From Parachlamydiaceae bacterium (GTDB lineage: Bacteria; Chlamydiota; Chlamydiia; Chlamydiales; Parachlamydiaceae): a stretch of DNA of 12,003 nucleotides. Both the position numbers and the translations under genes were made by a program. Shown piece by piece: positions 6,364 to 12,003 of the stretch (its first letter is position 1; every line of letters starts with the position of its first letter). The DNA is taken from positions 1-12,003 of the forward strand of contig JACDDG010000035.1 of the NCBI GenBank assembly GCA_013817115.1, given 5' to 3'. Below the pieces are notes generated by a model. The model was given only the letters and a program-made list of their open reading frames with translations. It was not told the DNA's origin and ran no database searches.

Positions 6364-6620
6364 ATAAGTTTTGAGGCCATGATTAGTACGCCCTTTTCAA
6401 TGATTTGTAAGATGAAAATGGCAACAATGGGGCTAAGATCCAGCATCCCAAGAGGAGGAATAATACTTCTAAAAAAGTTCAGATAAGGGTCCGTGTAAAA
6501 AGCGATAAATTGCATGAATCTAGATTGGCTGAAATTGGGGAACCATGACCCAAAAATGCGTACCATGATCATTAGCATGTAGACAAAAAAAATATTGTGA
6601 ATCATGTGAAGAATAAGCAT
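6360..6620 (-). CDS. yggT: YggT-family integral membrane protein
   Basis: This 86-residue protein has one hydrophobic segment at the N-terminus (about 6-23) and another near the C-terminus (63-85), joined by the family core FTDP-like YTDPYLNFFRSIIPPLGMLDLSPIVA. The FRxIIPPLGxLDLSP wording is the YggT hallmark. The family is linked to cell envelope and division in other bacteria, and its biochemical role is not settled. It begins the yggT-dusB-acyP unit, with an ATGA overlap into dusB. No clear Shine-Dalgarno precedes the ATG at 6620. An in-frame ATG at 6605 is an alternative. Confidence 0.9.
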   Translation of the reverse strand: MLILHMIHNIFFVYMLMIMVRIFGSWFPNFSQSRFMQFIAFYTDPYLNFFRSIIPPLGMLDLSPIVAIFILQIIEKGVLIMASKLI

Positions 6621-6639
6621 TTTGAAATCTATTAATAGT

Positions 6640-6660
6640 GAAGGAGTTGCATTCTCCTTC
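6640..6660. promoter_or_regulatory. Inverted repeat in the yggT leader
   Basis: GAAGGAG and CTCCTTC form a perfect 7-base stem with a 7-base loop, 20 bases ahead of the yggT start. On the minus strand the stem contains a Shine-Dalgarno-like GGAG, so it may act on the leader mRNA or be an operator. The structure is seen directly; its role is speculative. Confidence 0.4.
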
Positions 6661-6824
6661 TGTGGTAAATATTTGCCCCTGATCGATTTGCTTTTTAAGA
6701 TTGCTTTTGGAGGCCTAGAAAGTGAAAAGCTTTTTTAGTAAGGGAACTATAAAAATACTATCATTTTTCGTTTTATTTTTCCAGATGTTTAATATGAACG
6801 CACAGTACTGCGTACTAATAAACT

Positions 6825-7499
6825 TCACAGTTTTGCCAGATCTTCCGCAGAAAAATTATCAAAAAAATGCATCATTTTAGGTATTAGTTCTTCTTTTGCC
6901 GCTGCCAGATCCTTAAAAGGAGTCCATCCTTTCTGAAACGAAATGGCAACAAGATTTCTTCCTTTAATAGATAAAAGGGCTCCTATATAATCCTCAGATT
7001 GCTCTCCTGTAGCCAAGTTGCGAAATCTCATTGAAGTTGCTCCTTTCAATATCACGATGTGATAATTCCAGCCATCTTTTGCAATGATTTCTTCACTAGC
7101 GATTTCAAGGACATCGGCCCCTTCTCTCATAAATCTAGGGCTAATTGCTTTGTGGTAAAAAAATTCTAGAAATCCTTTTTGACAATCAGCATCCAAGCAA
7201 AGATTTATAAAAGCTTTATCGTCTTCAATAGGGAAAACATCATATCTAATGGCGGGACCACCAACAGTGGATTCGAAAATGATTGTGCGAAGTGAATCAC
7301 TTTGTCTTTCGATTATTTTAATAGAAGGGTAATGCAGTGATTCTGCGATAACACTGAAACTTTTATCTTCTGGGTAATAACGTCCATCGACAATGGAGCC
7401 AGAAATTTTTTCAGGAGGTATTGTGGGTGAATCCAATTTGCTTGAATTACAGCTACAAAGAAAGTAGCAAAAGGTGAGTAAAGGTAGTAATAATTTCAT
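6825..7499 (-). CDS. Putative lipoprotein of unknown function
   Basis: I do not recognise this 224-residue protein. It begins MKLLLPLLTFCYFLCSCNSS, a short signal sequence with a lipobox-like L14-C15-S16-C17, so lipid attachment at Cys17 is likely. The mature part is soluble and mixed alpha/beta, with no membrane segment. A strand-rich middle (GWNYHIVILKGATSMRFRNL) leads to an amphipathic C-terminal helix (FKDLAAAKEELIPKMMHFFDNFSAEDLAKL). I chose the ATG at 7499 over one at 7520 because it gives a standard signal peptide. Neither has a good ribosome binding site. It is a single gene with a plausible promoter at 7535-7563 and more than 200 bases before yggT. An envelope-anchored periplasmic protein is the best inference. 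Confidence 0.8.
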   Translation of the reverse strand: MKLLLPLLTFCYFLCSCNSSKLDSPTIPPEKISGSIVDGRYYPEDKSFSVIAESLHYPSIKIIERQSDSLRTIIFESTVGGPAIRYDVFPIEDDKAFINLCLDADCQKGFLEFFYHKAISPRFMREGADVLEIASEEIIAKDGWNYHIVILKGATSMRFRNLATGEQSEDYIGALLSIKGRNLVAISFQKGWTPFKDLAAAKEELIPKMMHFFDNFSAEDLAKL

Positions 7500-7534
7500 A
7501 ATAAAACTTGGTAATAGCATTTACGTTAATGTTA

Positions 7535-7563
7535 TTTATACAGAATTGTGAATAAAAAGTCTA
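7535..7563 (-). promoter_or_regulatory. Candidate sigma-70 promoter of the lipoprotein gene
   Basis: On the minus strand, TAGACT (7563-7558) and TATAAA (7540-7535) are separated by exactly 17 bases. The -10 box matches 5 of 6 consensus positions and the -35 box 4 of 6. It would start transcription shortly before the ATG at 7520 and so favours the ATG at 7499 as the real start. Confidence 0.5.
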
Positions 7564-7568
7564 TTGCT

Positions 7569-7590
7569 AAAAAAAAATAGGGGGGAGGGG
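7569..7590. repeat. Homopolymer cluster A9-TA-G6-A-G4
   Basis: A run of nine A (7569-7577) is followed by six G (7580-7585) and, after one A, four more G (7587-7590). It lies just upstream of the candidate lipoprotein promoter (-35 at 7558-7563). Length changes here could alter expression of that gene, but no such variation can be seen in one sequence. Confidence 0.6.
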
Positions 7591-7645
7591 AACGTCATTC
7601 CAATTATGCGTTTCATATAATATTATTTAAAAAAAGTTTATACAA

Positions 7646-7930
7646 CTAAAAACATTGTCCAGAAATCTTTTTGTGGCTCATAGTAAGCAATAGCGCATCT
7701 ATGGGTATGATATATGCTGTTGTTGTCCCCTGGAAGAGGGACGTCTTTTTTTGCTGCCTTAAAGCTATCCTGGCACTACTTTTGCAAGAAAATGACACAA
7801 ACTTTTTATAATAAGAATTATGGGAGCATTAAAAAGAGGTTCCTCTGCCAGGGAACAAAACCTTTTCATGATATACCCATAGCTGCGTTATCGCTTGCTA
7901 TGGGCTACAAAAAGATTTTTATGTTTTAAG
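7646..7930. repeat. Long imperfect palindrome, second MITE-like element
   Basis: Two arms of about 100-110 bases face each other across a short centre. The outer parts (7663-7715 and about 7865-7918) read AAATCTTTTTG...CATAG...AAGC...CTATGGGTAT and its complement at roughly 85% identity. The inner parts pair CCCTGGAAGAGGGAC (from about 7729) with the complement of GTTCCTCTGCCAGGG (about 7840-7854). A further 10-base match (7646-7655 with 7921-7930) extends the ends. The sequence is unrelated to the TATACCGAAG family. Palindrome structure explains the open frame 7714-7929, which has no ribosome binding site or protein-like character. A non-autonomous mobile element or structured RNA gene is inferred. 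Confidence 0.8.
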
Positions 7931-8036
7931 CTGGATAAATTTGCAAAAATAAATTAAGTGAAAAGCATAAACGAAATGACTTGTTAAAGTTTATTGTGAT
8001 TTTGAATAGCCTTAACTCTCATTGCTAAAATTAATT
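7931..8036. other. Intergenic DNA downstream of the deaminase
   Basis: This AT-rich stretch lies between the long palindrome and the 3' end of the cytidine deaminase gene. I see no gene and no clear terminator hairpin in it. Confidence 0.4.
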
Positions 8037-8444
8037 TCACTTCCATCGTTGATTTCCCCACCAATTTGGAATTAAATTTTCTAATGTAATAGATTGGTTT
8101 TGTTTAAAATCTAATAAAATTTCCATGTTTCTATTGTTGAAATCTAGCTGCATTAAACATTCACGACAAGCTCCGCAAGGCGGAACTATATTATTGCTAA
8201 AATCTATGCAAAGAAGTTTTAAGATTTGATTTTCACCATTGGTTATCATATTTGCAATTGCGTTTCTTTCAGCGCACATTCCTAAAGTACAAGCTGTGTC
8301 AATACAGATTCCAGAAAAGATATTTCCTTTATTAGTTAACAAGGCACAAGCTACAGAGCCTGCGTTGACAAATGGCGAGATTTGACGAGGTAATAAAATG
8401 TTCTGAGCACTATCATACATTCGAGTCCACGTGTTTTTATCCAT
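8037..8444 (-). CDS. cdd: Cytidine deaminase-type zinc enzyme
   Basis: The family hydrolyses cytidine or deoxycytidine to the uridine form in pyrimidine salvage. This 135-residue protein has CAERNAI (57-63), with zinc ligand Cys57 and catalytic Glu59, and PCGACRE (89-95), with zinc ligands Cys90 and Cys93. The 33-residue gap between the first two Cys ligands equals that of the small homotetrameric enzyme of Bacillus (Cys53-Cys86). The N-terminal FVNAGSVACALLTNKGNIFSG is the usual substrate-side strand. The ATG at 8444 has GAGG 10 bases upstream; a TTG at 8450 with closer spacing could start translation two residues earlier. Base composition is more AT-rich than scpB or recA, and it sits beside a long palindrome, which would fit transfer from elsewhere. 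A relative acting on another nucleoside or drug is possible. Confidence 0.87.
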   Translation of the reverse strand: MDKNTWTRMYDSAQNILLPRQISPFVNAGSVACALLTNKGNIFSGICIDTACTLGMCAERNAIANMITNGENQILKLLCIDFSNNIVPPCGACRECLMQLDFNNRNMEILLDFKQNQSITLENLIPNWWGNQRWK

Positions 8445-8621
8445 TTTCAATTTTCCTCACTTTATGGCAGCTAAATTCTTGAGTTAAATCTTTGAGGGCA
8501 TGTAGAGCGCATTACAATGACGTGTTAGAATTGTTCTTGGGCAATCGTGACCGCAATAGTGTTACCCAATGTGGTTTGTCATGGCCATATTTTTTAATTG
8601 GCTTTGTGCATGCGCGAAGCC

Positions 8622-9275
8622 TTAATTTTGCTTTTGAGTCTGTGGAAGCTCGCCAATATCGCGCAAGCCAAAATGTAGAAGAAATTCCTTTGTGGTCCCG
8701 TATAACATAGGGCGACCCGGAGCTTCTAATTTGCCTAAGGGTTCGATAAGCTGGCGATCCAATAAATTTTGCATGGTACCCGAACAGTCAACACCACGGA
8801 TTGCATCAATCTGTGGACGTGTTATGGGTTGTTTGTAAGCAATGATGGCAAGTACTTCTGTAGCCGCTGGAGAAAGCTTTTCAGATCTTTTATTTCGGTG
8901 CATCAGATCGATATAAGGTGCAAACTCTTCGCATGTGCGCAAAATATACCCTTGGGCAATCTCTTCAAGGCGAAAAGAATGCTGTTGGGCGATGTAGTCA
9001 TATTGTAATTCTTGCAATATTTCCCGCAAAATTCGAGGTCGCAAAGGTGCCAACGCATCGGTGACTTCGCGGATTTTGTTGAAAGGGAGTGGAGCGCTGC
9101 TTGAAAACAAAAGGGCTTCAATCAGGCCCTTTACCTGGGGCCTTAAAGCCTTTTCGTTTGATTGAATTTCTTCTGTAGGAGATTCGTTTTCTGAGGTAAA
9201 AAGAACATCCTCTTTAAGGTTAGGAAGAGGTTCGTAATTTTGTAGAGGCTCTAGAAGATTAATTTCTTTATTCAT
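8622..9275 (-). CDS. scpB: Segregation and condensation protein ScpB
   Basis: ScpB binds ScpA and SMC to form the bacterial condensin that compacts and separates chromosomes. The 217-residue protein has two winged-helix domains. The first begins near residue 46 (RPQVKGLIEALLFSSSAPLPFNKI), and the second holds the family hallmark LSPAATEVLAIIAYKQPITRPQIDAIRGVD followed by LEAPGRPMLYGTT. An N-terminal stretch of about 45 acidic, low-complexity residues precedes the first domain and is longer than in typical ScpB. ScpA is not in the window, so the usual scpA-scpB pairing is broken here. A promoter-like pair lies just upstream. The start ATG at 9275 has only a weak ribosome binding site; no better start is nearby. 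Confidence 0.94.
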   Translation of the reverse strand: MNKEINLLEPLQNYEPLPNLKEDVLFTSENESPTEEIQSNEKALRPQVKGLIEALLFSSSAPLPFNKIREVTDALAPLRPRILREILQELQYDYIAQQHSFRLEEIAQGYILRTCEEFAPYIDLMHRNKRSEKLSPAATEVLAIIAYKQPITRPQIDAIRGVDCSGTMQNLLDRQLIEPLGKLEAPGRPMLYGTTKEFLLHFGLRDIGELPQTQKQN

Positions 9276-9298
9276 AGGCGCTTTAAAAATGGGGGTTT

Positions 9299-9327
9299 TA
9301 TATACTGAGCGCGCGCAAAAACCTCAA
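9299..9327 (-). promoter_or_regulatory. Candidate scpB promoter
   Basis: On the minus strand, TTGAGG (9327-9322) and TATATA (9304-9299) are 17 bases apart, each matching 4 of 6 consensus positions. The GC-rich spacer contains a GCGCGCGC run. The predicted start would leave a leader of about 20 bases before the scpB ATG. Confidence 0.4.
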
Positions 9328-9392
9328 TTTATGCCCGTGCTCAATATAGAATGCGCTAACACGCACTCGAGAATACAAGCAACAGTGATAGC

Positions 9393-9484
9393 AAGGGACG
9401 ATAGGGGCTTAAGTAACAATTGAAAGCCTTTGACTTTAGCGGTCTATGCTTCTTAGTAGTCCTTATCGTCCTCTATTGTCCCTT
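9393..9484 (-). terminator. Inverted repeat downstream of recA
   Basis: AAGGGACGATAGGGG (9393-9407) and CCTCTATTGTCCCTT (9470-9484) are inverted repeats matching at 13 of 15 positions, with about 62 bases between them. The right arm begins only 5 bases past the recA stop codon on the minus strand. The structure may end or protect the recA mRNA, but the long loop and lack of a T-run make it an atypical terminator. Confidence 0.4.
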
Positions 9485-9488
9485 TTCG

Positions 9489-10571
9489 TTATACTTCTGC
9501 TAGTTCTTCTTCTTCAACGAGCGCTGCTGCAGCGGCAGCAGCTTTTTTGCTCATGGGGTTGAGGACTCTTTCCTTAGAAACTACCATGACTGCAGATTCA
9601 ATTTCATCAAGCAGTTTGGTGTTTTTCTTTAGCTCTTCACGTGCCATGTCGCGACCTTGACCAAGTCGTCCGCCTTTATAACTGTACCACGCGCCTTTTT
9701 TGTCGATGATGTTGTATTCAACAGCTAGGTCGATGACAGTTCCGGTTCTGGAAATTCCTTCATTGAACAAAATGTCGAACTCAGCAATCTGAAACGGAGG
9801 CGCCATCTTGTTTTTGACGACTTTAACTTTGACGCGGTTACCAACATCGCTGGCATCTCCACTTCCTTTAATGCCACCAATACGACGAATGTCTAAGCGT
9901 ACTGAAGCGTAGAATTTCAATGCTCGGCCACCCGGTGTTGTCTCAGGGCTGCCATACATGACTCCAATTTTTTCGCGGATTTGGTTAATGAAGATAGCGC
10001 ACGTGTTGCTTTTAGATAGCGTTGAAGTTAGTTTTCTAAGAGCTTGAGACATTAATCGAGCTTGTAGGCCAACGAATTGATCCCCGATTTCGCCTTCGAG
10101 TTCTGATTTTGGCACGAGAGCGGCGACTGAGTCAATAACGATGACATCAATGGCATTAGAGCGTGCTAAAGCTTCGGCTATATTTAACGCTTCTTCTCCG
10201 CAATCAGGTTGGCAGATGAGCAAGTCATCGAGGTTGACTCCAATTTTTGCTGCATAACCAGGATCTAAAGCATGCTCAGCATCGATGTACGCAGCCACTC
10301 CTCCATTTTTTTGGGCATTAGCTACGATATGTAATGCTAATGTTGATTTCCCGGAAGATTCCGGTCCAAAAACTTCAACGACACGCCCCCTAGGGACTCC
10401 GCCGATTCCAAGAGCGACATCGAGTGTAAGAGCTCCGGTTTTGATTGTGCTGATCTCTTTGAAAGCAGATTGGCTGCCCAATGACATGATGGCACCTTCG
10501 CCAAATTGCTTCTTAATTTGGCTTAAAGCTTGTTCTAGTGCTTTTTTGCGTTCTAAATCTGGCTGCGACAT
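9489..10571 (-). CDS. recA: RecA recombinase
   Basis: RecA forms ATP-dependent filaments on single-stranded DNA and drives homologous recombination and repair. The 360-residue protein has Walker [10 protein letters not shown] (69-77), the [10 protein letters not shown] block, Walker [23 protein letters not shown], the L1/L2 DNA-binding loops and the conserved [29 protein letters not shown]. The C-terminus carries seven alanines in a row (344-350) and then an acidic tail, a normal place for RecA to vary. AAGGAG lies at good spacing before the ATG. The wording is close to chlamydial RecA from memory and is the best taxonomic clue in the window. A 12-base palindrome sits in the promoter region. 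The gene stands alone, divergent from the small gene at 10736. Confidence 0.98.
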   Translation of the reverse strand: MSQPDLERKKALEQALSQIKKQFGEGAIMSLGSQSAFKEISTIKTGALTLDVALGIGGVPRGRVVEVFGPESSGKSTLALHIVANAQKNGGVAAYIDAEHALDPGYAAKIGVNLDDLLICQPDCGEEALNIAEALARSNAIDVIVIDSVAALVPKSELEGEIGDQFVGLQARLMSQALRKLTSTLSKSNTCAIFINQIREKIGVMYGSPETTPGGRALKFYASVRLDIRRIGGIKGSGDASDVGNRVKVKVVKNKMAPPFQIAEFDILFNEGISRTGTVIDLAVEYNIIDKKGAWYSYKGGRLGQGRDMAREELKKNTKLLDEIESAVMVVSKERVLNPMSKKAAAAAAALVEEEELAEV

Positions 10572-10602
10572 AATGAACTCCTTTTAGACTTTTGCTAAGA
10601 AC

Positions 10603-10623
10603 ATCATACCCGAATTCGAATTC
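10603..10623 (-). promoter_or_regulatory. recA promoter -10 box with adjacent palindrome
   Basis: On the minus strand, TATGAT (10608-10603, 5 of 6 matches to the -10 consensus) lies just downstream of the perfect palindrome GAATTCGAATTC (10612-10623). The palindrome would occupy the -10/-35 spacer, where a repressor could block transcription. Its GAAT-N4-ATTC form recalls, but does not match, the Bacillus-type SOS box GAAC-N4-GTTC. No good -35 box is visible. Confidence 0.4.
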
Positions 10624-10735
10624 ACAAGCTATGGAAGTTTTCCGCTGCGGGGAATTTGTTTTCTTTACAAAAATTGCAAAGATGGACTAAGCTGGGTTAT
10701 CCTTTTACAAATCATTTACCCTTTAGGAGCCTACG

Positions 10736-10990
10736 GTGACAGATCTAGCAGAAAATTATATTGTACGTTTTATCAATATTGCAAAGAAGAAAGACGGCAT
10801 GTTTGCCAATTATAAAGTTAAAGGAATGAAGGGTGGAACAACATTTAGCACGTCGATTTGTGTCGATTTAAATGCAGCAGATGTTGACCCGTCTCATACT
10901 TTAGAGAAAATTATTGAAGAGTGCGCTAACATGGCAGTACGTGAATTTAAGAAATCTGATCTTCAGTTTGAAGGGATGATTGCTAATTAA
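10736..10990 (+). CDS. Small hypothetical protein, GTG start
   Basis: I cannot name this 84-residue soluble protein. It starts at GTG, supported by TAGGAG with 6-base spacing; no ATG in frame fits as well. The sequence is predicted strand-rich first (ENYIVRFINIAKKKDGMFANYKVKGMKGGTTFSTSICVDL) and then helical (HTLEKIIEECANMAVREFKK). It has no signal, membrane segment or metal-binding motif. Its protein-like composition and good ribosome binding site make it a real gene. It is divergent from recA, sharing a 164-base promoter region, and the tRNA-Pro gene follows 32 bases after its stop, so the two may share a transcript. Confidence 0.82.
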   Translation: MTDLAENYIVRFINIAKKKDGMFANYKVKGMKGGTTFSTSICVDLNAADVDPSHTLEKIIEECANMAVREFKKSDLQFEGMIAN

Positions 10991-11022
10991 TTCAATCTCG
11001 CTGTAAACTTGAGCCATTGTAT

Positions 11023-11097
11023 CTGGGTGTAGCGCAGCTTGGCTAGCGCACTTGCCTGGGGGGCAAGGGGTCGCAGGTTCAAATCCTGTCACTCAGA
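11023..11097 (+). tRNA. tRNA-Pro (anticodon GGG)
   Basis: The acceptor stem CTGGGTG (11023-11029) pairs with CACTCAG (11090-11096), with one G-U. The D-arm GCGC-AGCTTGGCTA-GCGC, anticodon stem CTTGC/GCAAG with loop CTGGGGG, and T-arm with GGTTCAAATCC are all intact. The anticodon GGG (11058-11060) reads CCC and CCT proline codons. A37 is replaced by G37, as is usual in proline tRNAs. The 3' CCA is not encoded, since the sequence continues ATTTTTT, so it must be added after transcription. A strong terminator follows 19 bases on. Confidence 0.96.
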
Positions 11098-11116
11098 TTT
11101 TTTCTCTCAATCATAT

Positions 11117-11150
11117 AAAGGCATTCTCTATGAGAATGCCTTTTGTGTTT
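11117..11150 (+). terminator. Rho-independent terminator after tRNA-Pro
   Basis: AAAGGCATTCTC (11117-11128) and GAGAATGCCTTT (11132-11143) form a perfect 12-base stem with a 3-base loop, followed by TTGTGTTT. It is the clearest intrinsic terminator in the window. It ends the tRNA transcript and probably that of the small upstream gene. Confidence 0.88.
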
Positions 11151-11151
11151 T

Positions 11152-11168
11152 GAACGCTCTGCGGTATA
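11152..11168 (+). repeat. Detached end of the TATACCGAAG palindrome family
   Basis: GAACGCTCTGCGGTATA differs at one or two positions from the right end of the palindromes at 2258-2836 (for example AACGCTCTTCGGTATA of copy C). No partner arm lies nearby. It may be the relic of a deleted or excised element. Its position right after a terminator resembles the intergenic placement of the full copies. Confidence 0.6.
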
Positions 11169-11289
11169 AATAAAAAAGCATGAAGAAAATTGTTTCCATC
11201 AACTAATTTATAGAGAAAAATCCACTTAAGCTCATAGCACTAAGCAGTGAACACTTTTAATTTTAAAATAGAAAAATAGGAAGTCTTCA

Positions 11290-12003
11290 ATGAAAACCAT
11301 GAAAATAGAAAGAAATAGCCTGTGCCCCTGCAGAAGCGGTAAAAAATACAAAAAATGTTGCTCGATGTTGGAGCGTATAACTATTAAAATGGCCTCTGTA
11401 CGTTCTGATATGCAAGAAGCTTGCGACAACGTCCTGGCCAAAATTGAAGCAGGTGGCTTATTGTGTGCTGAAGCGGAAGCTGAACATCTATATAACTTGT
11501 ATCCAGACGACCATATGGTGAATTTTCTCCAGGGCGTTTGCTTCATCCAAAGAGAGCGTTATCAGGAGGCGATTTCTTTCTTTGAGGAGGCTATTCAAAT
11601 TAATCCTTGGTTCTGCGAAGCCTATTTCAATTTAGCGAACTTATATCGCCAAGAAATAAAAATACCTCAATCTGTTGCCTCCTTTAGAAAAATTATTGAA
11701 ATTGAAGGAGAACATGGAGATCTTGGGAAATTAGCCAAAAAAGAGCTCGATTACTTCGAACAAATGATCCGAAAAACCTCAGGACAAACTTTGGAAGAGT
11801 ACCTCCATACATCCATACTTTTCGACAACGCTTTCGCATGCCTGAGAAGAGAAAGCCATCAAGCGGCAATTTCTCTTTTTCAACAAGTGTTAGCGTTGGA
11901 TCCAAATCATGTACAGTCTTATGGCAATATTGCCTTAGCTCATAGCGCTCTTGGTGAACAAAAAATGGCTCTTCAATACTTGGAAAAGGCATTGCTGCTA
12001 GAC
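11290..12003 (+). CDS. SEC-C motif and TPR-repeat protein (3' end beyond window)
   Basis: The first 238 codons are visible. The start ATG has AGGAAG with 6-base spacing. Residues 12-24 are CPCRSGKKYKKCC, a SEC-C zinc motif (Cys12, Cys14, Cys23, Cys24), as at the SecA C-terminus, where it binds zinc and SecB. An Arg replaces the usual first Gly. Tetratricopeptide-like helical repeats follow: about residues 78-130 (FLQGVCFIQRERYQEAISFFEEAIQINPWFCEAYFNLANLY) and about 180-238 (FACLRRESHQAAISLFQQVLALDPNHVQSYGNIALAHSALGEQKMALQYLEKALLLD). TPRs mediate protein-protein contacts. A chaperone-adaptor or scaffold role is likely; the partner is unknown. The protein appears cytosolic, with no signal or membrane segment. 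The frame stays open to the last base, so the C-terminus is missing. Confidence 0.9.
   Translation, partial: MKTMKIERNSLCPCRSGKKYKKCCSMLERITIKMASVRSDMQEACDNVLAKIEAGGLLCAEAEAEHLYNLYPDDHMVNFLQGVCFIQRERYQEAISFFEEAIQINPWFCEAYFNLANLYRQEIKIPQSVASFRKIIEIEGEHGDLGKLAKKELDYFEQMIRKTSGQTLEEYLHTSILFDNAFACLRRESHQAAISLFQQVLALDPNHVQSYGNIALAHSALGEQKMALQYLEKALLLD

Noticed and set aside
7714..7929. Plus-strand open frame of 71 codons
   Set aside because: It lies almost wholly inside the long palindrome 7646-7930; the frame is explained by the repeat, and no ribosome binding site precedes it.
8492..8710. Plus-strand open frame of 72 codons
   Set aside because: It overlaps the 3' end of scpB in antisense, lacks a ribosome binding site and has no recognisable features.
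10285..10587. Plus-strand open frame of 100 codons
   Set aside because: It is antisense to the most conserved part of recA, and its composition reflects the complement of that gene.
10901..11092. Minus-strand open frame starting MTGFEPATPCPPG
   Set aside because: It is the complement of tRNA-Pro plus the end of the small gene, a common false protein call over tRNA genes.
11232..11992. Two minus-strand open frames
   Set aside because: Both are antisense to the SEC-C/TPR gene, whose motifs and ribosome binding site prove the plus strand is coding.

Overview
The window looks like chromosomal DNA of an AT-rich, amoeba-associated member of the Chlamydiae (Parachlamydiaceae-like). The main evidence is the RecA on the minus strand: its run from TGAL through [12 protein letters not shown] to GPESSGKST, its [10 protein letters not shown] segment and its overall wording match chlamydial RecA as I remember it. 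A small protein with a paired hydrophobic domain like that of chlamydial inclusion-membrane (Inc) proteins fits the same lineage. I could run no database search, so the genus is an inference.

Layout. Positions 1-1180 (minus) hold most of a class I DNA photolyase, cut by the window edge. Positions 1181-2856 are a gene-poor, repeat-rich accessory region. It contains three copies of a ~160 bp nearly full-length palindrome (1414-1572, 2258-2419, 2678-2836) with TACCGAAG ends next to TA dinucleotides, a separate GC-rich hairpin, two motifs resembling the repeated ends of IS21-type elements, and one gene (1678-2190) pairing a CPIC-type cysteine/histidine cluster with the Inc-like domain. Positions 2857-4907 (plus) are a tight group: SpoU/TrmH RNA 2'-O-methyltransferase, RluA-type pseudouridine synthase and a two-pass membrane protein. 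They converge on a minus-strand operon, yggT - dusB - acylphosphatase (6620-5034). Further along on the minus strand are a probable lipoprotein (6825-7499), a cytidine deaminase (8037-8444), scpB (8622-9275) and recA (9489-10571). On the plus strand, divergent from recA, are a small conserved-looking protein (10736-10990), tRNA-Pro(GGG) with a strong terminator, and the start of a SEC-C/TPR protein that runs off the window.

How the parts fit. RNA modification is over-represented (SpoU methylase, RluA synthase, DusB), and so is DNA/chromosome maintenance (photolyase, RecA, ScpB). The two overlapping pairs, methylase/synthase and dusB/acylphosphatase, both have an 8-base overlap of the form ATGGnTrA, consistent with translational coupling.

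The most unusual content is non-coding. The palindrome family has two distinguishable arms, so copies have an orientation: two point one way and one the other. A detached end lies at 11152-11168. A second, unrelated ~255-285 bp imperfect palindrome fills the gap at about 7646-7930. These look like non-autonomous mobile elements. No transposase is present in the window.
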